Of a DNA stretch of 58,170 nt, positions 32,516-41,728 are shown in pieces (positions within the stretch are counted from its first letter, which is position 1; each line of letters begins with the position of its first letter). Source of the stretch: Pelagibacterales bacterium SAG-MED49 (GTDB taxonomy: Bacteria > Pseudomonadota > Alphaproteobacteria > Pelagibacterales > Pelagibacteraceae); the NCBI GenBank assembly GCA_014653365.1, contig JACWEQ010000005.1, positions 1 to 58,170 on the forward strand. Direction: 5' to 3'. The notes below the pieces were generated by a model, which ran no database searches, was not told the origin of the DNA, and saw nothing but the letters and a program-made list of their open reading frames with translations. The position numbers and the translations under genes are program-made.

Positions 32516-34033
32516 TTAAACTCTTTTCTTACCTTGAACAACCCTATCTAAAATTAATGCCACAAATAAAATGGCTACACCTGCAAGAATACCTTGACCT
32601 ACATTTGCATATTGTAATGCCTCTAGAACATCTTGACCTAAACCTTTGGCCCCAATTAAAGATGCAACTACAACCATAGCTAAACTTAACATTACTGTTT
32701 GGTTAACACCCGCTAATATTGAAGGTGTTGCTAAAGGTAAATCTACTTTTCTAAGTAGATACCATTTAGTTGCACCGTAAGCTATTGCAGCTTCTCTTAT
32801 TGTCTCTGGAACTCCTCTTAATCCAAGAACAGTTAATCTGACAACAGGTGTTCCACCAAATATCATTGTAATTATTACTGCTGCAACTTTTCCTGTTCCA
32901 AAAAATGCAATAACAGGGATCATAAATACAAACGCTGGCATTGTTTGCATAAAATCCATTATTGGTCTTATCATTGAATAAAATCTTTGTCGTCTTGCAC
33001 AAAAAATCCCAAGTGGTATTCCAATTGCAATACTTAAAATTGCAGCAGTACCAAGCAAGGCAAGTGTAGTCATAGCTTTAACCCAAAACCCTAAAAAGCC
33101 CATGTAACATAAAAAACCAGCAGAATATATGGCAGCTCTTGGTCCTGCTGATAACCCAGTTAAAGTTACAATCGCAGTTATAATTACTATCCATGGGGTT
33201 TTAACAAACAATAGTTCTAAAAAATCTAAAACAGATCTAATACCAATTGTAATTGCTGTAAACAAAGCATCACCTTTTAGGACAGCATAGTTAAATATAG
33301 TTTCTACCCAGGCAATAGATGTTAATCTGATATCTGGATGTGTTGGAAATTCATTCATGATTATAATTAAACCTGGAAAACTATAGTGAAATACTGAAAA
33401 AAACATAATTACTGATGTGAAAGTTGTGCTTAAAATATAATTTTTCGTTTGCATACCAGGACTTATTGATTTGTCTGACAACCATTCAGAATATCTTTTT
33501 TCTAAGGTTGAGTTAGCAAGAATGCCTTGAACTATTTTAATAGAAATTAATAAAATAATGCCAAAAATAGTAATCCAAATAGCAGAAGCTTCAATCCTAC
33601 TAACTTCATCAATATAGCCTTGCATAGCATCTTCTAGTGATTTGATATTTCTCTTATAAACATCAACTTTATCTGGATTATTAGTTATCGCTGCCTCTAG
33701 TTGTTTATTTCTAAAAGCAATAGTAGACTGTACTTGTTCAATTTTTTGAACAGCATCTTTTGTAATATTTCCAAATAAACCTCTTATAATTTGAACTACT
33801 GAAAAAGTTTCAATAATTAAAAAAGTTAACGCCCAATTCCAGATATTTCTCATTCCAAACCAAATAGGTCCAAGAATTGCAGCATACAAGTTAAATGAAA
33901 AAGAAAATGTAGGTTTGCTTCCTATTTTCTGAAATTGATCAATATAATAATTTGGGTTCGTTTTTACAAAATCAGTTATTAATTCTGATCTAGATGGGTT
34001 GTTAACATCTTTACTCACTATCCCCTCCTTCAA
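32516..34033 (-). CDS. proW: Glycine betaine/proline-type ABC transporter permease with N-terminal extension
   Basis: The C-terminal half (about 320-500) is a ProW/OpuAB-type permease with the EAA loop EAAIAYGATKWYLLRKVDLP (about 414-433) and GAKGLGQDVLEALQY. The protein is 505 residues, longer than usual. The N-terminal 300 residues add several membrane helices and a coiled-coil loop (about 91-150) after a segment FSFNLYAAILGPIWFGMRN reminiscent of DUF2628. Its start overlaps the ATPase gene by 23 bp. Like the TauC-type permease in this window, it carries extra N-terminal domains. Confidence 0.85.
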   Translation of the reverse strand: MKEGIVSKDVNNPSRSELITDFVKTNPNYYIDQFQKIGSKPTFSFSFNLYAAILGPIWFGMRNIWNWALTFLIIETFSVVQIIRGLFGNITKDAVQKIEQVQSTIAFRNKQLEAAITNNPDKVDVYKRNIKSLEDAMQGYIDEVSRIEASAIWITIFGIILLISIKIVQGILANSTLEKRYSEWLSDKSISPGMQTKNYILSTTFTSVIMFFSVFHYSFPGLIIIMNEFPTHPDIRLTSIAWVETIFNYAVLKGDALFTAITIGIRSVLDFLELLFVKTPWIVIITAIVTLTGLSAGPRAAIYSAGFLCYMGFLGFWVKAMTTLALLGTAAILSIAIGIPLGIFCARRQRFYSMIRPIMDFMQTMPAFVFMIPVIAFFGTGKVAAVIITMIFGGTPVVRLTVLGLRGVPETIREAAIAYGATKWYLLRKVDLPLATPSILAGVNQTVMLSLAMVVVASLIGAKGLGQDVLEALQYANVGQGILAGVAILFVALILDRVVQGKKRV

Positions 34034-35072
34034 TAACTGCTTTTAAAAGGTCTGCTTGTGAAATAACACCAACTTTTTGATTTTGAGAATTATAAACAAT
34101 TACTGGCTTGTCTTTTGAGGCCGAAGTTTCAATTAATTTACTTAATAAATCATCTTCTCTAACTACTTCTAAATCCTCAGATAGTTTTCCATTATTTTTT
34201 TCAAAAACTTCAAATGACTGCATAATTGATTTTGCTTGAACGACTTTTAATCTAGAAATTCCCTTAACAAAATCTGCCACATAATCATCAGCAGGACTAA
34301 CGACAATCTCCTCAGGTGTTCCAACTTGAATTACCTTTCCATCTCTCATAATTGCAATTCGATGACCTACTCTTACCGCTTCATCTAAATCATGAGTAAT
34401 AAAAACGGTTGTTTTTTTCATTTGTTTTGAAAGTTTAATAAATTCTGATTGAAGCTGCCTTCTAATCAGTGGATCTAGTGCACTAAAAGGTTCGTCCATT
34501 AATAAAAATTCAGGATCAGCAGCTAATGCTCTTGCCAGTCCTACTCTTTGTTGCATTCCACCTGATAACTCATGGGCAAATTTATTTCCCCATCCCTGTA
34601 ATTCAACAATATCTAAGATTTTATTTGCTGCATCCAATCTATCATTTTTGCTTATCCCTCTAATTTCAAGAGGCATTGCAATATTATCAACTACCGATCT
34701 ATGGGGCATTAGAGCAAAGTTTTGAAAAACCATACCTATTTTTTTATTTCTTAATTCTTGTAAATCTTCTCTACCAAGAGTCATTACATCTTGACCATTA
34801 ATTAAAATTTTTCCAGACGTGGGCTCTAAAAGTCTATTAATATGTCTAACTAATGTAGATTTACCGCTACCTGAAAGACCCATCACACAAAAAATCTCTC
34901 CTTGTCTAACATCGAAAGATACATCTGACACGCCAATGACTGAATTATATTTTTCTAAAGCTTCTGTTTTTGAAATTTTATGATTTTGGATTGCATCTAA
35001 TGCTTCATTTGAATTGTTACCAAACACTTTCCAAACATTTTCAATCTTTATAGCTGAACTTGATGGATCCAT
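34011..35072 (-). CDS. proV: Glycine betaine/proline-type ABC transporter ATP-binding protein
   Basis: The 353-residue ATPase has Walker A GLSGSGKST, Q-loop VFQNFALMPH, signature LSGGMQQRVGLARA, Walker B FLLMDEPFSALDP and His switch FITHDLDEA. The C-terminal part (about 275-350) is CBS-like (VIVYNSQNQKVGVISQADLL), as in ProV/OpuAA, where it senses ionic strength. It lies between proX and proW in one operon. Confidence 0.93.
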   Translation of the reverse strand: MDPSSSAIKIENVWKVFGNNSNEALDAIQNHKISKTEALEKYNSVIGVSDVSFDVRQGEIFCVMGLSGSGKSTLVRHINRLLEPTSGKILINGQDVMTLGREDLQELRNKKIGMVFQNFALMPHRSVVDNIAMPLEIRGISKNDRLDAANKILDIVELQGWGNKFAHELSGGMQQRVGLARALAADPEFLLMDEPFSALDPLIRRQLQSEFIKLSKQMKKTTVFITHDLDEAVRVGHRIAIMRDGKVIQVGTPEEIVVSPADDYVADFVKGISRLKVVQAKSIMQSFEVFEKNNGKLSEDLEVVREDDLLSKLIETSASKDKPVIVYNSQNQKVGVISQADLLKAVIEGGDSE

Positions 35073-35143
35073 TTTATCTTTTATTATAGGAAAATATACT
35101 CGACAATATCTAATTGCCGAGTATATAAATGATTTATTTTAGA

Positions 35144-36106
35144 CTAAAGTCCTAACCAACCATCAACAGTTGATTTATTTGCATCCATCCATGCTCTTGC
35201 TACATCAGCGGGTTGTTTTTTCTCAACTGAAATTGCATAAGCCATAGCTGATACATCGTCTGCTGTTAATTGAAAATTCTTAAAAAATTCAACAATAGCT
35301 GGTGATTTACTTTCTAAAGAAGTACCCCAACCAATTTGAATTTTTTTAAGTGCATCTTTTGATGCAACATAAGATTTTTTGTACCAATCAGCATCTTCTT
35401 TAGGTTGTACCATTTTGTATTTTGCTGGATCAAACTTAGGTTCTTCCAACATAACTACATCAGCCATTCCCCAAATTGCATGCGGCTTGTAACAATAAAA
35501 TGCATATCCTTCACCCTTTTTAATTGAGTCTAGAACTCTTGCATTTTTAACTGCTTCTGCTGCTCTGATTGGTTCAATGCCCGCATCATATAAACCATAG
35601 TCTCTTAATTTAACTTGGTTAACATTAGCTGAAGCCCAACCATCTGCACCAATCCAGAACTCACCTTTACCATTGCCATCACTATCCATAGCTTTAACAA
35701 CTTCAGGTCTTCCTAAATCTTCGATTGCAGTAATATTCATTTTTTTTGCAAACTGTTGAGAAACACAATAACCTTGGTTTCCTTCATAGGGTTTGCTACT
35801 TAATTTTAAAGTTCCTTTAGGAACTAAATCATTTGTATAAGCTTGTTGATTTGGTAACCAGATATCAGGATGAACTTCGATTTCACCTTTACTTCTATCA
35901 ATTGCGCCGTAGATTGCAGTGTTGTTACCTGGAACAAGTTCTGCCTCTCCACCCATTTTGTCTGTAACAACTGCAGCTAATAAATTAGCAATAGCTGTTG
36001 CACCTGTCCAACCTGGATCTCCAATTTTAACTTTTTCAGCGAATGACGAAAAAGTTGCAAAAATAGAAATTAAACCAGCTACAAGTGTAGTTTTAATTAT
36101 TTTCAT
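35144..36106 (-). CDS. proX: Glycine betaine/choline-type ABC transporter binding protein
   Basis: About 320 residues of the OpuAC/ProX family: signal peptide (MKIIKTTLVAGLISIFATFSSFA), then GDPGWTGATAIANLLAAVV, IEVHPDIWLPNQ and GKGEFWIGADGWAS. It binds quaternary amine osmolytes or related compounds outside the membrane. The start is ATG at 36106, chosen because a good ribosome-binding site (AAGGGGATAAT) precedes it and the signal peptide begins there; a longer frame reaching 36163 has no such support and would run into the -35 box. Its leader is duplicated upstream of dctP. Confidence 0.9.
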   Translation of the reverse strand: MKIIKTTLVAGLISIFATFSSFAEKVKIGDPGWTGATAIANLLAAVVTDKMGGEAELVPGNNTAIYGAIDRSKGEIEVHPDIWLPNQQAYTNDLVPKGTLKLSSKPYEGNQGYCVSQQFAKKMNITAIEDLGRPEVVKAMDSDGNGKGEFWIGADGWASANVNQVKLRDYGLYDAGIEPIRAAEAVKNARVLDSIKKGEGYAFYCYKPHAIWGMADVVMLEEPKFDPAKYKMVQPKEDADWYKKSYVASKDALKKIQIGWGTSLESKSPAIVEFFKNFQLTADDVSAMAYAISVEKKQPADVARAWMDANKSTVDGWLGL

Positions 36107-36216
36107 TATTATCCCCTTGGTTATTTTAAAGTTAATTAAACTAAATAAGCAAAGATGAGTCAAAGAAAATGAACGTCCATTTTGGGTATACTGATATGCA
36201 ATTATGTTATATTAGC
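36085..36216 (-). repeat. Copied promoter-leader block, proX copy
   Basis: Partner of 27325-27456; ungapped alignment through the start codon, leader, promoter and palindrome. This is probably the donor copy, because the binding-protein gene it serves has the base composition of the surrounding genome. Confidence 0.85.
36135..36183 (-). promoter_or_regulatory. Promoter and 18-bp palindrome upstream of proX
   Basis: On the minus strand: palindrome AAAATGGACGTTCATTTT (36166-36183), 2 bp, -35 TTGACT (36158-36163), 17 bp, -10 TTTAAT (36135-36140). All three elements are identical in the dctP copy while the spacer bases differ, which supports function. Confidence 0.68.
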
Positions 36217-36237
36217 ATTATCTAAAATAATAATTTT

Positions 36238-36906
36238 TTATTTAAATCTTAAAGTACTTCCTTCTTTTTTATCAGAAGGTTGTTTTTTTCTTATTAATTT
36301 ATCATTTAATATTCTTGCAAAACTATGATTAACATCCCTATGTCCAGCCTCATCATCTCTTACAACTCTTACAATATCTTTTAATGTAGAGTGTAGTGGT
36401 AAATTCCAGTAATCAATTGCAATTTTAGGAGCAGGCTGATCTTCAATACTACCAGATTCTAACTCTTTTAAATATTCTGTATAACTAAAAACTGCTTCTT
36501 CTTCAAAATATCCTACTATTCTATGTGCTGTTCTTTGAGATACCAAATATATTATAGAATACAAAATTATAAATAAAAATTGTGCTACTATAATTATGAA
36601 TCTCTCTAAAGATGTTGGTTTAGCAACTTGAATAAATGTCATCAAATGCATTCTTTCATTTTCAGCTTCTTCTAATAGAAGTTTTATCCATCCTTTATCA
36701 TCTTCCATTTTTCGTAAAGATTTTAAATGCGTAAGCATACCTGCAACCATTCCGGGGACTGCAGCAACTGTTTCTAATACTACAGCTCTATGGCCATATT
36801 TTTTTTTAAAAAAAGTATCAGCAATAAATCTTAAAAATTTCGTAAAAGCTAAAGCTATATGATCACTTTTATTTTGAGGTTTATAATGTTTGTCCAAATT
36901 TTCCAC
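36238..36906 (-). CDS. aox: Alternative oxidase (cyanide-insensitive di-iron ubiquinol oxidase)
   Basis: The 222-residue product has the complete AOX di-iron set: Glu45 in LETVAAVPGMVAG, Glu84 and His87 in EEAENERMHLM, a Glu in the FEEEAV motif (135-137), and Glu186 and His189 in RDDEAGHRDVNH. Two hydrophobic stretches (about 49-60 and 103-123) fit monotopic membrane binding. The enzyme passes electrons from ubiquinol straight to oxygen without proton pumping. It is uncommon in bacteria. It stands alone, with an A+T-rich spacer on both sides. Confidence 0.92.
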   Translation of the reverse strand: MENLDKHYKPQNKSDHIALAFTKFLRFIADTFFKKKYGHRAVVLETVAAVPGMVAGMLTHLKSLRKMEDDKGWIKLLLEEAENERMHLMTFIQVAKPTSLERFIIIVAQFLFIILYSIIYLVSQRTAHRIVGYFEEEAVFSYTEYLKELESGSIEDQPAPKIAIDYWNLPLHSTLKDIVRVVRDDEAGHRDVNHSFARILNDKLIRKKQPSDKKEGSTLRFK

Positions 36907-36980
36907 GTTATATAATTAAATACTAATTACAAATATTCTATGTGATATTATGACCTTAAAAACGTAAGGTTTTATATTGT

Positions 36981-38462
36981 TTATGAGTGGCTAATCCAAA
37001 TAGTTTTTGTCTGAAGAAACGAGTTAAGAGCTTCTGTGCCTTGGTCTCTTGAAAGTGATCCTGATTGTTTATACCCACCAAATGGAGTTTTAATATCTCC
37101 TTCTGAAAAAGTATTCACCGACACTGTTCCACAAGGTAAACTTTTAGCTAGATGAAATGCTCTATTTATATCTTGTGTAAAGACACTCGCGTGTAATCCG
37201 TATTTAGAATTACTTGCAACTTTCAAAGCATCTTCATCATTTTTTACTGTTAAAACTCCTAAAACTGGTCCAAAAATTTCCTCTTGAGCAATTGTCATAT
37301 TTTCTTTTAAACCATCAAATAAAGTGGGTTTTGCATAAAAACCTTTTTGGTTATTGTTAGACACTCCTCCTGATAAAAGTTTTGCACCCTCATCTATGCC
37401 TTTTTGAATGTATCCATCAACCATTTTTAAATGTCCTTTTGAAATCATAGATCCCATATTAGATTTTAAATCTAATGGATCCCCTACTTTTAATTTTTTA
37501 ACTTTTCTAATTACTTTATCTAAAAATTCATCTTTGACTTTTTTATGAACTATCTGTCTCATATTTGCTGAACAGTTCTGCCCACCATTCCAAAAAGCAG
37601 AATTTATTGCATTATCAATTAAATCATCATTTATTTTAGCATCCTCTAAAACTATAAATGGACTTTTTCCTCCCATCTCAAGTGCAACTGGTTTTAAATT
37701 ACTTTCACTTGCATACTTTAAAAAATAACCTCCAACTTCAGTTGAACCTGTAAAAGAAACTGCATCAACATCTTTATGGCGTCCAAGTGCTTCTCCAACA
37801 TCACCATAACCTGGAAGTACATTTAAAACTCCATCTGGAATTCCTGCTTCTTTTCCTATTCGAGCAACTCTAATTGCTGTAAGAGGTGTATCTTCTGCAG
37901 GTTTGATAATAACCGAACAACCAGCCGCAAGAGCCGGCGCCATTTTCCAAACTGCCATCATTAAAGGAAAGTTCCAAGGAACAATTCCTGCAATAACACC
38001 AATTGGCTCTTTTACAATTAAACTTGTAATCGATGGTTCAGTTGGACCAACTTTACCAAAAACTTTATCGATTAATTCTCCATACCACTGAAAATGCATA
38101 GGTGCATCATTTGCAACTTCATTAATACAATCTGCAATTAATTTTCCAGTATCTACACACTCTAAAACTGAGTTTTCGTCTCCATGTTTTCGAAGTAAAT
38201 CCGCAAACTTTAATAAAACTTCTTTTCTATGCTCTGGAGAGCTTTTAGACCAAACACCACTATTAAAAGCTTTTCTTGAAACTTTAACAGCAAAATCAAC
38301 ATCTTTATGATTGCATTTTGCAACTGTACAAAGCTTTTCACCTGTTGCAGGATTTATAGTTTCAAACTTTTTACCATCAATAGCATTTACATATTTTCCA
38401 TTAATAAATGCTCTACCTTCAAACTTTAGTTTATTTGCAATTTTTTTATAGTTTACTTGCAT
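36981..38462 (-). CDS. NAD(P)-dependent aldehyde dehydrogenase
   Basis: About 493 residues of the ALDH superfamily: VPWNFPLMMAVWKMAPALAAG, glycine motif FTGSTEVGGYF, Glu in ALEMGGKSPF, nucleophile Cys in NGGQNCSANMR, and EEIFGPVLGVL. It is closest in feel to betaine- or gamma-aminobutyraldehyde-type dehydrogenases, but the aldehyde cannot be fixed. ATG at 38462 is preferred over an in-frame TTG three codons upstream. It lies 57 bp downstream of a winged-helix regulator gene on the same strand, which may control it. Confidence 0.92.
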   Translation of the reverse strand: MQVNYKKIANKLKFEGRAFINGKYVNAIDGKKFETINPATGEKLCTVAKCNHKDVDFAVKVSRKAFNSGVWSKSSPEHRKEVLLKFADLLRKHGDENSVLECVDTGKLIADCINEVANDAPMHFQWYGELIDKVFGKVGPTEPSITSLIVKEPIGVIAGIVPWNFPLMMAVWKMAPALAAGCSVIIKPAEDTPLTAIRVARIGKEAGIPDGVLNVLPGYGDVGEALGRHKDVDAVSFTGSTEVGGYFLKYASESNLKPVALEMGGKSPFIVLEDAKINDDLIDNAINSAFWNGGQNCSANMRQIVHKKVKDEFLDKVIRKVKKLKVGDPLDLKSNMGSMISKGHLKMVDGYIQKGIDEGAKLLSGGVSNNNQKGFYAKPTLFDGLKENMTIAQEEIFGPVLGVLTVKNDEDALKVASNSKYGLHASVFTQDINRAFHLAKSLPCGTVSVNTFSEGDIKTPFGGYKQSGSLSRDQGTEALNSFLQTKTIWISHS

Positions 38463-38519
38463 AATTATCAAAACTTATTGTTTTTAAAACAAAGAAGCAA
38501 GTTTTAATTAATTCAGTCT

Positions 38520-38993
38520 TTATTTTAAATTTAGAAGTTGATCTAAGCTTTTATGTTTTTTTAATTGTTGAAGAAATTTTCCAAGAGTAATTATCTCTTT
38601 TTCTGCAAATGGCTTCATAACTGATTCAATTTTATCAGTTGGTAAAAGACCTTGTTTTGTTGAATGGGTTATAAATTTCTTTTTTTTTAAAGCTTCTATT
38701 TTTCTTCTAACCGTCTCTTTTGGTAAATCCATGATATTCGAAACTGCAAAGATGGTTAACTTTTTTGAGTTATAAATTTGTTCATCTTTTTTTGATCTTG
38801 TTAGCTCCCAAACAGAATCCCAATTCAATCCTTCAGTAGTATTATTTCTTAGATAATAAGCTCCTATACAAGAGATGATCATGAACGAGTCGTAATCAAT
38901 TCCAATCATTTTTTTTGAGTCTCTATACTGTCTGCAACGAAATTTTATTAAATGAAATAAAGTCTCACTATAAGCTTCTATTTTTTTTTTCAT
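38520..38993 (-). CDS. Small winged-helix transcriptional regulator
   Basis: The 157-residue product has a helical N-terminus and a winged helix-turn-helix at about 78-115 (TIFAVSNIMDLPKETVRRKIEALKKKKFI). It resembles one half of the 334-residue regulator at 23308-24312, sharing the recognition-helix motif PKE-S/T-VRRK-V/I-E. It is encoded just upstream of the aldehyde dehydrogenase and is a candidate local regulator. Confidence 0.72.
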   Translation of the reverse strand: MKKKIEAYSETLFHLIKFRCRQYRDSKKMIGIDYDSFMIISCIGAYYLRNNTTEGLNWDSVWELTRSKKDEQIYNSKKLTIFAVSNIMDLPKETVRRKIEALKKKKFITHSTKQGLLPTDKIESVMKPFAEKEIITLGKFLQQLKKHKSLDQLLNLK

Positions 38994-39051
38994 TAAATAA
39001 TAAATTAGACTATTTAGCCCAATAAATATATTTTATATCTTATGTTTGTGG

Positions 39052-39462
39052 TTATTCTGGGTTATCTGTAAGTGTTTTAATTTCCAGTATATTTTCGTTA
39101 GGATCTTTAACAAAAAAAGTTTCCTGTTCATATTTAGTGCCTTTAAACCTTAAATAAGGTTCATCGTAATACTTTGCCCCATTTTCTTTAAGTCTATTTT
39201 TTAGAGCATCAAAATCTTTTCTTGATAAATGAACACCAAAGTGAGGAACAGAAACGTTACCCATATCTACATCATGTCTTTCACTATCTAATTTATGATC
39301 GCTTGCATGAAGAGTTAATTCATTTCCCCAAAAATCAACATCTGCCCATTCTTGAGCTGAATTATCTAATCTGCATCCTAAAGTTTCGCTGTAAAATTTT
39401 TTTGCTACCTCTAAATCACCACACGGTATTGCTAAATGAAAACAGTTAGTGTTTTTGTACAT
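39052..39462 (-). CDS. VOC-family (glyoxalase/dioxygenase-like) protein
   Basis: The 136-residue product has two beta-alpha-beta-beta-beta modules. Candidate metal ligands are in FHLAIPCGD near the N-terminus, HFGVHLSRKDF in the middle and NILEIKTL at the end. The family includes glyoxalase I, extradiol dioxygenases and resistance proteins, so the reaction is not fixed. It is divergent from cysE across about 70 bp. Confidence 0.82.
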   Translation of the reverse strand: MYKNTNCFHLAIPCGDLEVAKKFYSETLGCRLDNSAQEWADVDFWGNELTLHASDHKLDSERHDVDMGNVSVPHFGVHLSRKDFDALKNRLKENGAKYYDEPYLRFKGTKYEQETFFVKDPNENILEIKTLTDNPE

Positions 39463-39532
39463 AATTTCTCCTTTAATTACTAAATATAGTCACTATATAA
39501 CTCATAACTTTTATTCAAGCTACTAAAAATAT

Positions 39533-40111
39533 ATGGACAATTTCTTACAATCTATAATTGATCGAGATCCTGCTGCTAAATCTAAACTAAGTTTAGTCTT
39601 AACTTACCCAGGAGTTAAAGCAGTTTTTTTTCATAGAATTGCTAATTTTTTTAGTACTGCAAAATTTGATTTGATTGCTAGAATTATTTCTCAATTTTCA
39701 AGATTCTTAACTGGAATAGAAATACACCCAAAAGCAAAAATTGGTAAAAATTTATTTATTGATCATGGTATGGGGGTTGTGATTGGAGAAACTTCTGAGA
39801 TTGGAGATAACGTTACAATTTATCATATGGCGACATTAGGAGGAATAGCACCAAGTATTAATTCTAATGATCAACGTAATATAAAGAGGCACCCAACTAT
39901 TGGTGATGAAGCTGTAATTGGTTCTGGTGCTCAAGTATTAGGTCCTGTTACAGTTGGAAGATGTGCAAAAATTGGAGCTAATGCAGTAGTTACAAAAGAT
40001 GTTCCAGAAAAAGCTGTTATGGTTGGTATTCCTGCTAAAAATGTTGGTATTGCTGATAGTGAGTTCAAACCTTATGGTATTACACCAGATAGTGATACAA
40101 AATCAAATTAA
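39533..40111 (+). CDS. cysE: Serine O-acetyltransferase
   Basis: The 192-residue product has an N-terminal helical part ([27 protein letters not shown]) and a left-handed beta helix of hexapeptide repeats with [35 protein letters not shown], the active-site His region, and [13 protein letters not shown]. It makes O-acetylserine, the acceptor for sulfide. The stop overlaps the start of cysK (TAATG), so the two steps of cysteine synthesis are coupled. Confidence 0.94.
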   Translation: MDNFLQSIIDRDPAAKSKLSLVLTYPGVKAVFFHRIANFFSTAKFDLIARIISQFSRFLTGIEIHPKAKIGKNLFIDHGMGVVIGETSEIGDNVTIYHMATLGGIAPSINSNDQRNIKRHPTIGDEAVIGSGAQVLGPVTVGRCAKIGANAVVTKDVPEKAVMVGIPAKNVGIADSEFKPYGITPDSDTKSN

Positions 40112-41112
40112 TGAGTAATATTAGAAATGATTTTATTTCAGGAATTGGAAACACTCCTTTAATAAAATTAAGAGCGGCATCAGAAATTACTGGATGTAAT
40201 ATTTATGGAAAAGCTGAATTTTTAAATCCAGGCGGCTCTGTTAAAGACAGAGCGGCACTTGCTCTAATTAAAGATGCTCAAGAAAAAAAATTAATCTCTA
40301 AGGGTGGAACAGTTGTTGAAGGAACAGCTGGTAATACTGGAATTGGTTTGGGACTTTTGGGAAATTCGTTAGGGTATAAAACTATTATCGTAATGAATGA
40401 TAATCAAACTCAAGAAAAAAAAGATTTACTAAGAAATTTAGGTGCAGAATTAAGATTGGTTCCTGCAAAACCATATCAAGATGACAATAACTACATCAAA
40501 GTTGCATCAAGACTTGCTGAAGAATTAAAACCCTCAAATAATAATGGGGTTATTTGGGCTAACCAATTTGATAACACTGCAAATGCTAGAGGGCATTATG
40601 AAGGAACAGGACAAGAAATTTGGGAACAAACAGATGGAAAGGTTGATGGGTTTGTTTGTTCGTCTGGAACTGGTGGAACAATTTCAGGAGTAAGTAATGC
40701 TCTTAAAGAAAAGAATAAAGATATAAAGATTTATTTATCTGATCCTAAAGGATCAGCACTTTGTAATTATATAAAGAATGGAGAATTAAAGTCTGAGGGT
40801 GGTTCAATTACAGAGGGGATTGGATCAAGTAGGATCACAAAAAATTTTGGAGAGGCTAAAATTGATAATGCTTATTCAATTGATGACCATGAATCTCTTC
40901 CAATATTATATGATTTAATTCAAAATGAAGGTTTAAGTTTAGGCACTAGCTGTGGGGTTAATATTGCAGGCGCTATAAGACTAGGTAAGGAATTGGGACC
41001 TGGAAAAACTATAGTGACCATACTTTGTGACAGAAGTGATAAATATTCAACAAAAATGTTTAATAAAAAATTCCTTGAAGAAAAAGGTTTGCCCTTCCCT
41101 AAATGGCTTTAG
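40111..41112 (+). CDS. cysK: Cysteine synthase (O-acetylserine sulfhydrylase)
   Basis: The 333-residue PLP enzyme of fold type II has GNTPLIKLR near the N-terminus, the PLP lysine in NPGGSVKDRAAL, GTAGNTGIGLGL, the phosphate loop SSGTGGTISGVS, and EGLSLGTSCGVN. It converts O-acetylserine and sulfide to cysteine. It sits directly after cysE. Its last 4 bp overlap the end of a convergent membrane-protein gene. Confidence 0.93.
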   Translation: MSNIRNDFISGIGNTPLIKLRAASEITGCNIYGKAEFLNPGGSVKDRAALALIKDAQEKKLISKGGTVVEGTAGNTGIGLGLLGNSLGYKTIIVMNDNQTQEKKDLLRNLGAELRLVPAKPYQDDNNYIKVASRLAEELKPSNNNGVIWANQFDNTANARGHYEGTGQEIWEQTDGKVDGFVCSSGTGGTISGVSNALKEKNKDIKIYLSDPKGSALCNYIKNGELKSEGGSITEGIGSSRITKNFGEAKIDNAYSIDDHESLPILYDLIQNEGLSLGTSCGVNIAGAIRLGKELGPGKTIVTILCDRSDKYSTKMFNKKFLEEKGLPFPKWL

Positions 41113-41522
41113 ATATAAATTTTATCTGACAATCCGTAAATAAGAATTGCACTTAATATTGTAAACACCAATGGTGCAATAATTGCCTCATTTGAATCGT
41201 TCATAACACCTGTTTTATCAATTTTAACTGAGTAAGTGTTAACTAGAAAAACACAAATGTTTTGAATAAAAATCAAATTAAAGAATGCCCAAGTTCCCTC
41301 AACACCATTTGGTCTTACAAACATTATATAAAGAGCCATTAAAAATGATCCTAGAAATATTGCTCCAGCCATTCTCATAATCGTAGCAGCAGAGACATCT
41401 ATTTGAAACTTTTCTCTAAATTTTTTGTTTCCAATTATCATTTGATAAGCGTAAGCAACTACACCAATAAAATGTATTAAAAAAATAATTAAATAAAAAA
41501 TTCCATTAAATTTATCGATCAT
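41109..41522 (-). CDS. Hypothetical four-helix membrane protein
   Basis: The 137-residue product has four hydrophobic segments (about 7-28, 46-65, 77-94, 115-133) and little else. It has the small-integral-membrane-protein look of many uncharacterised alphaproteobacterial families. It converges on cysK, overlapping by 4 bp. No family name is recognised. Confidence 0.68.
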   Translation of the reverse strand: MIDKFNGIFYLIIFLIHFIGVVAYAYQMIIGNKKFREKFQIDVSAATIMRMAGAIFLGSFLMALYIMFVRPNGVEGTWAFFNLIFIQNICVFLVNTYSVKIDKTGVMNDSNEAIIAPLVFTILSAILIYGLSDKIYI

Positions 41523-41679
41523 TATTAAATTATAACATAAATAAAATTTAATAGAAATTTAAACTCAAGAGAACCCATTATAGGTTTTAAAAACCCCATT
41601 TCAGATAAATTTCAATTTTTAATTGAATGAATTTTTTGCATACTTGATATTCTAATATGACGCACGACCTTTTAACAAA

Positions 41680-41702
41680 TGTGTAACACTATAGTTAACA
41701 CA
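41680..41702 (+). promoter_or_regulatory. Inverted repeat upstream of the small-protein operon (candidate operator)
   Basis: TGTGTAAC (41680-41687), 6 bp, GTTAACACA (41694-41702): the arms are complementary except for one extra base. It lies about 30 bp before the first gene of the operon and contains a TATAGT box at 41690-41695, so a bound protein would cover a potential -10 element. The gene-free stretch 41523-41728 holds nothing else I can support. Confidence 0.42.
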
Positions 41703-41728
41703 TAACATCTATAACTAAAAAGGGGTCA

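Noticed and set aside
36107-36163. Longer proX start at 36163
   Set aside because: The extra 19 residues precede a normal signal peptide, lack a ribosome-binding site, and overlap the promoter boxes shared with dctP.
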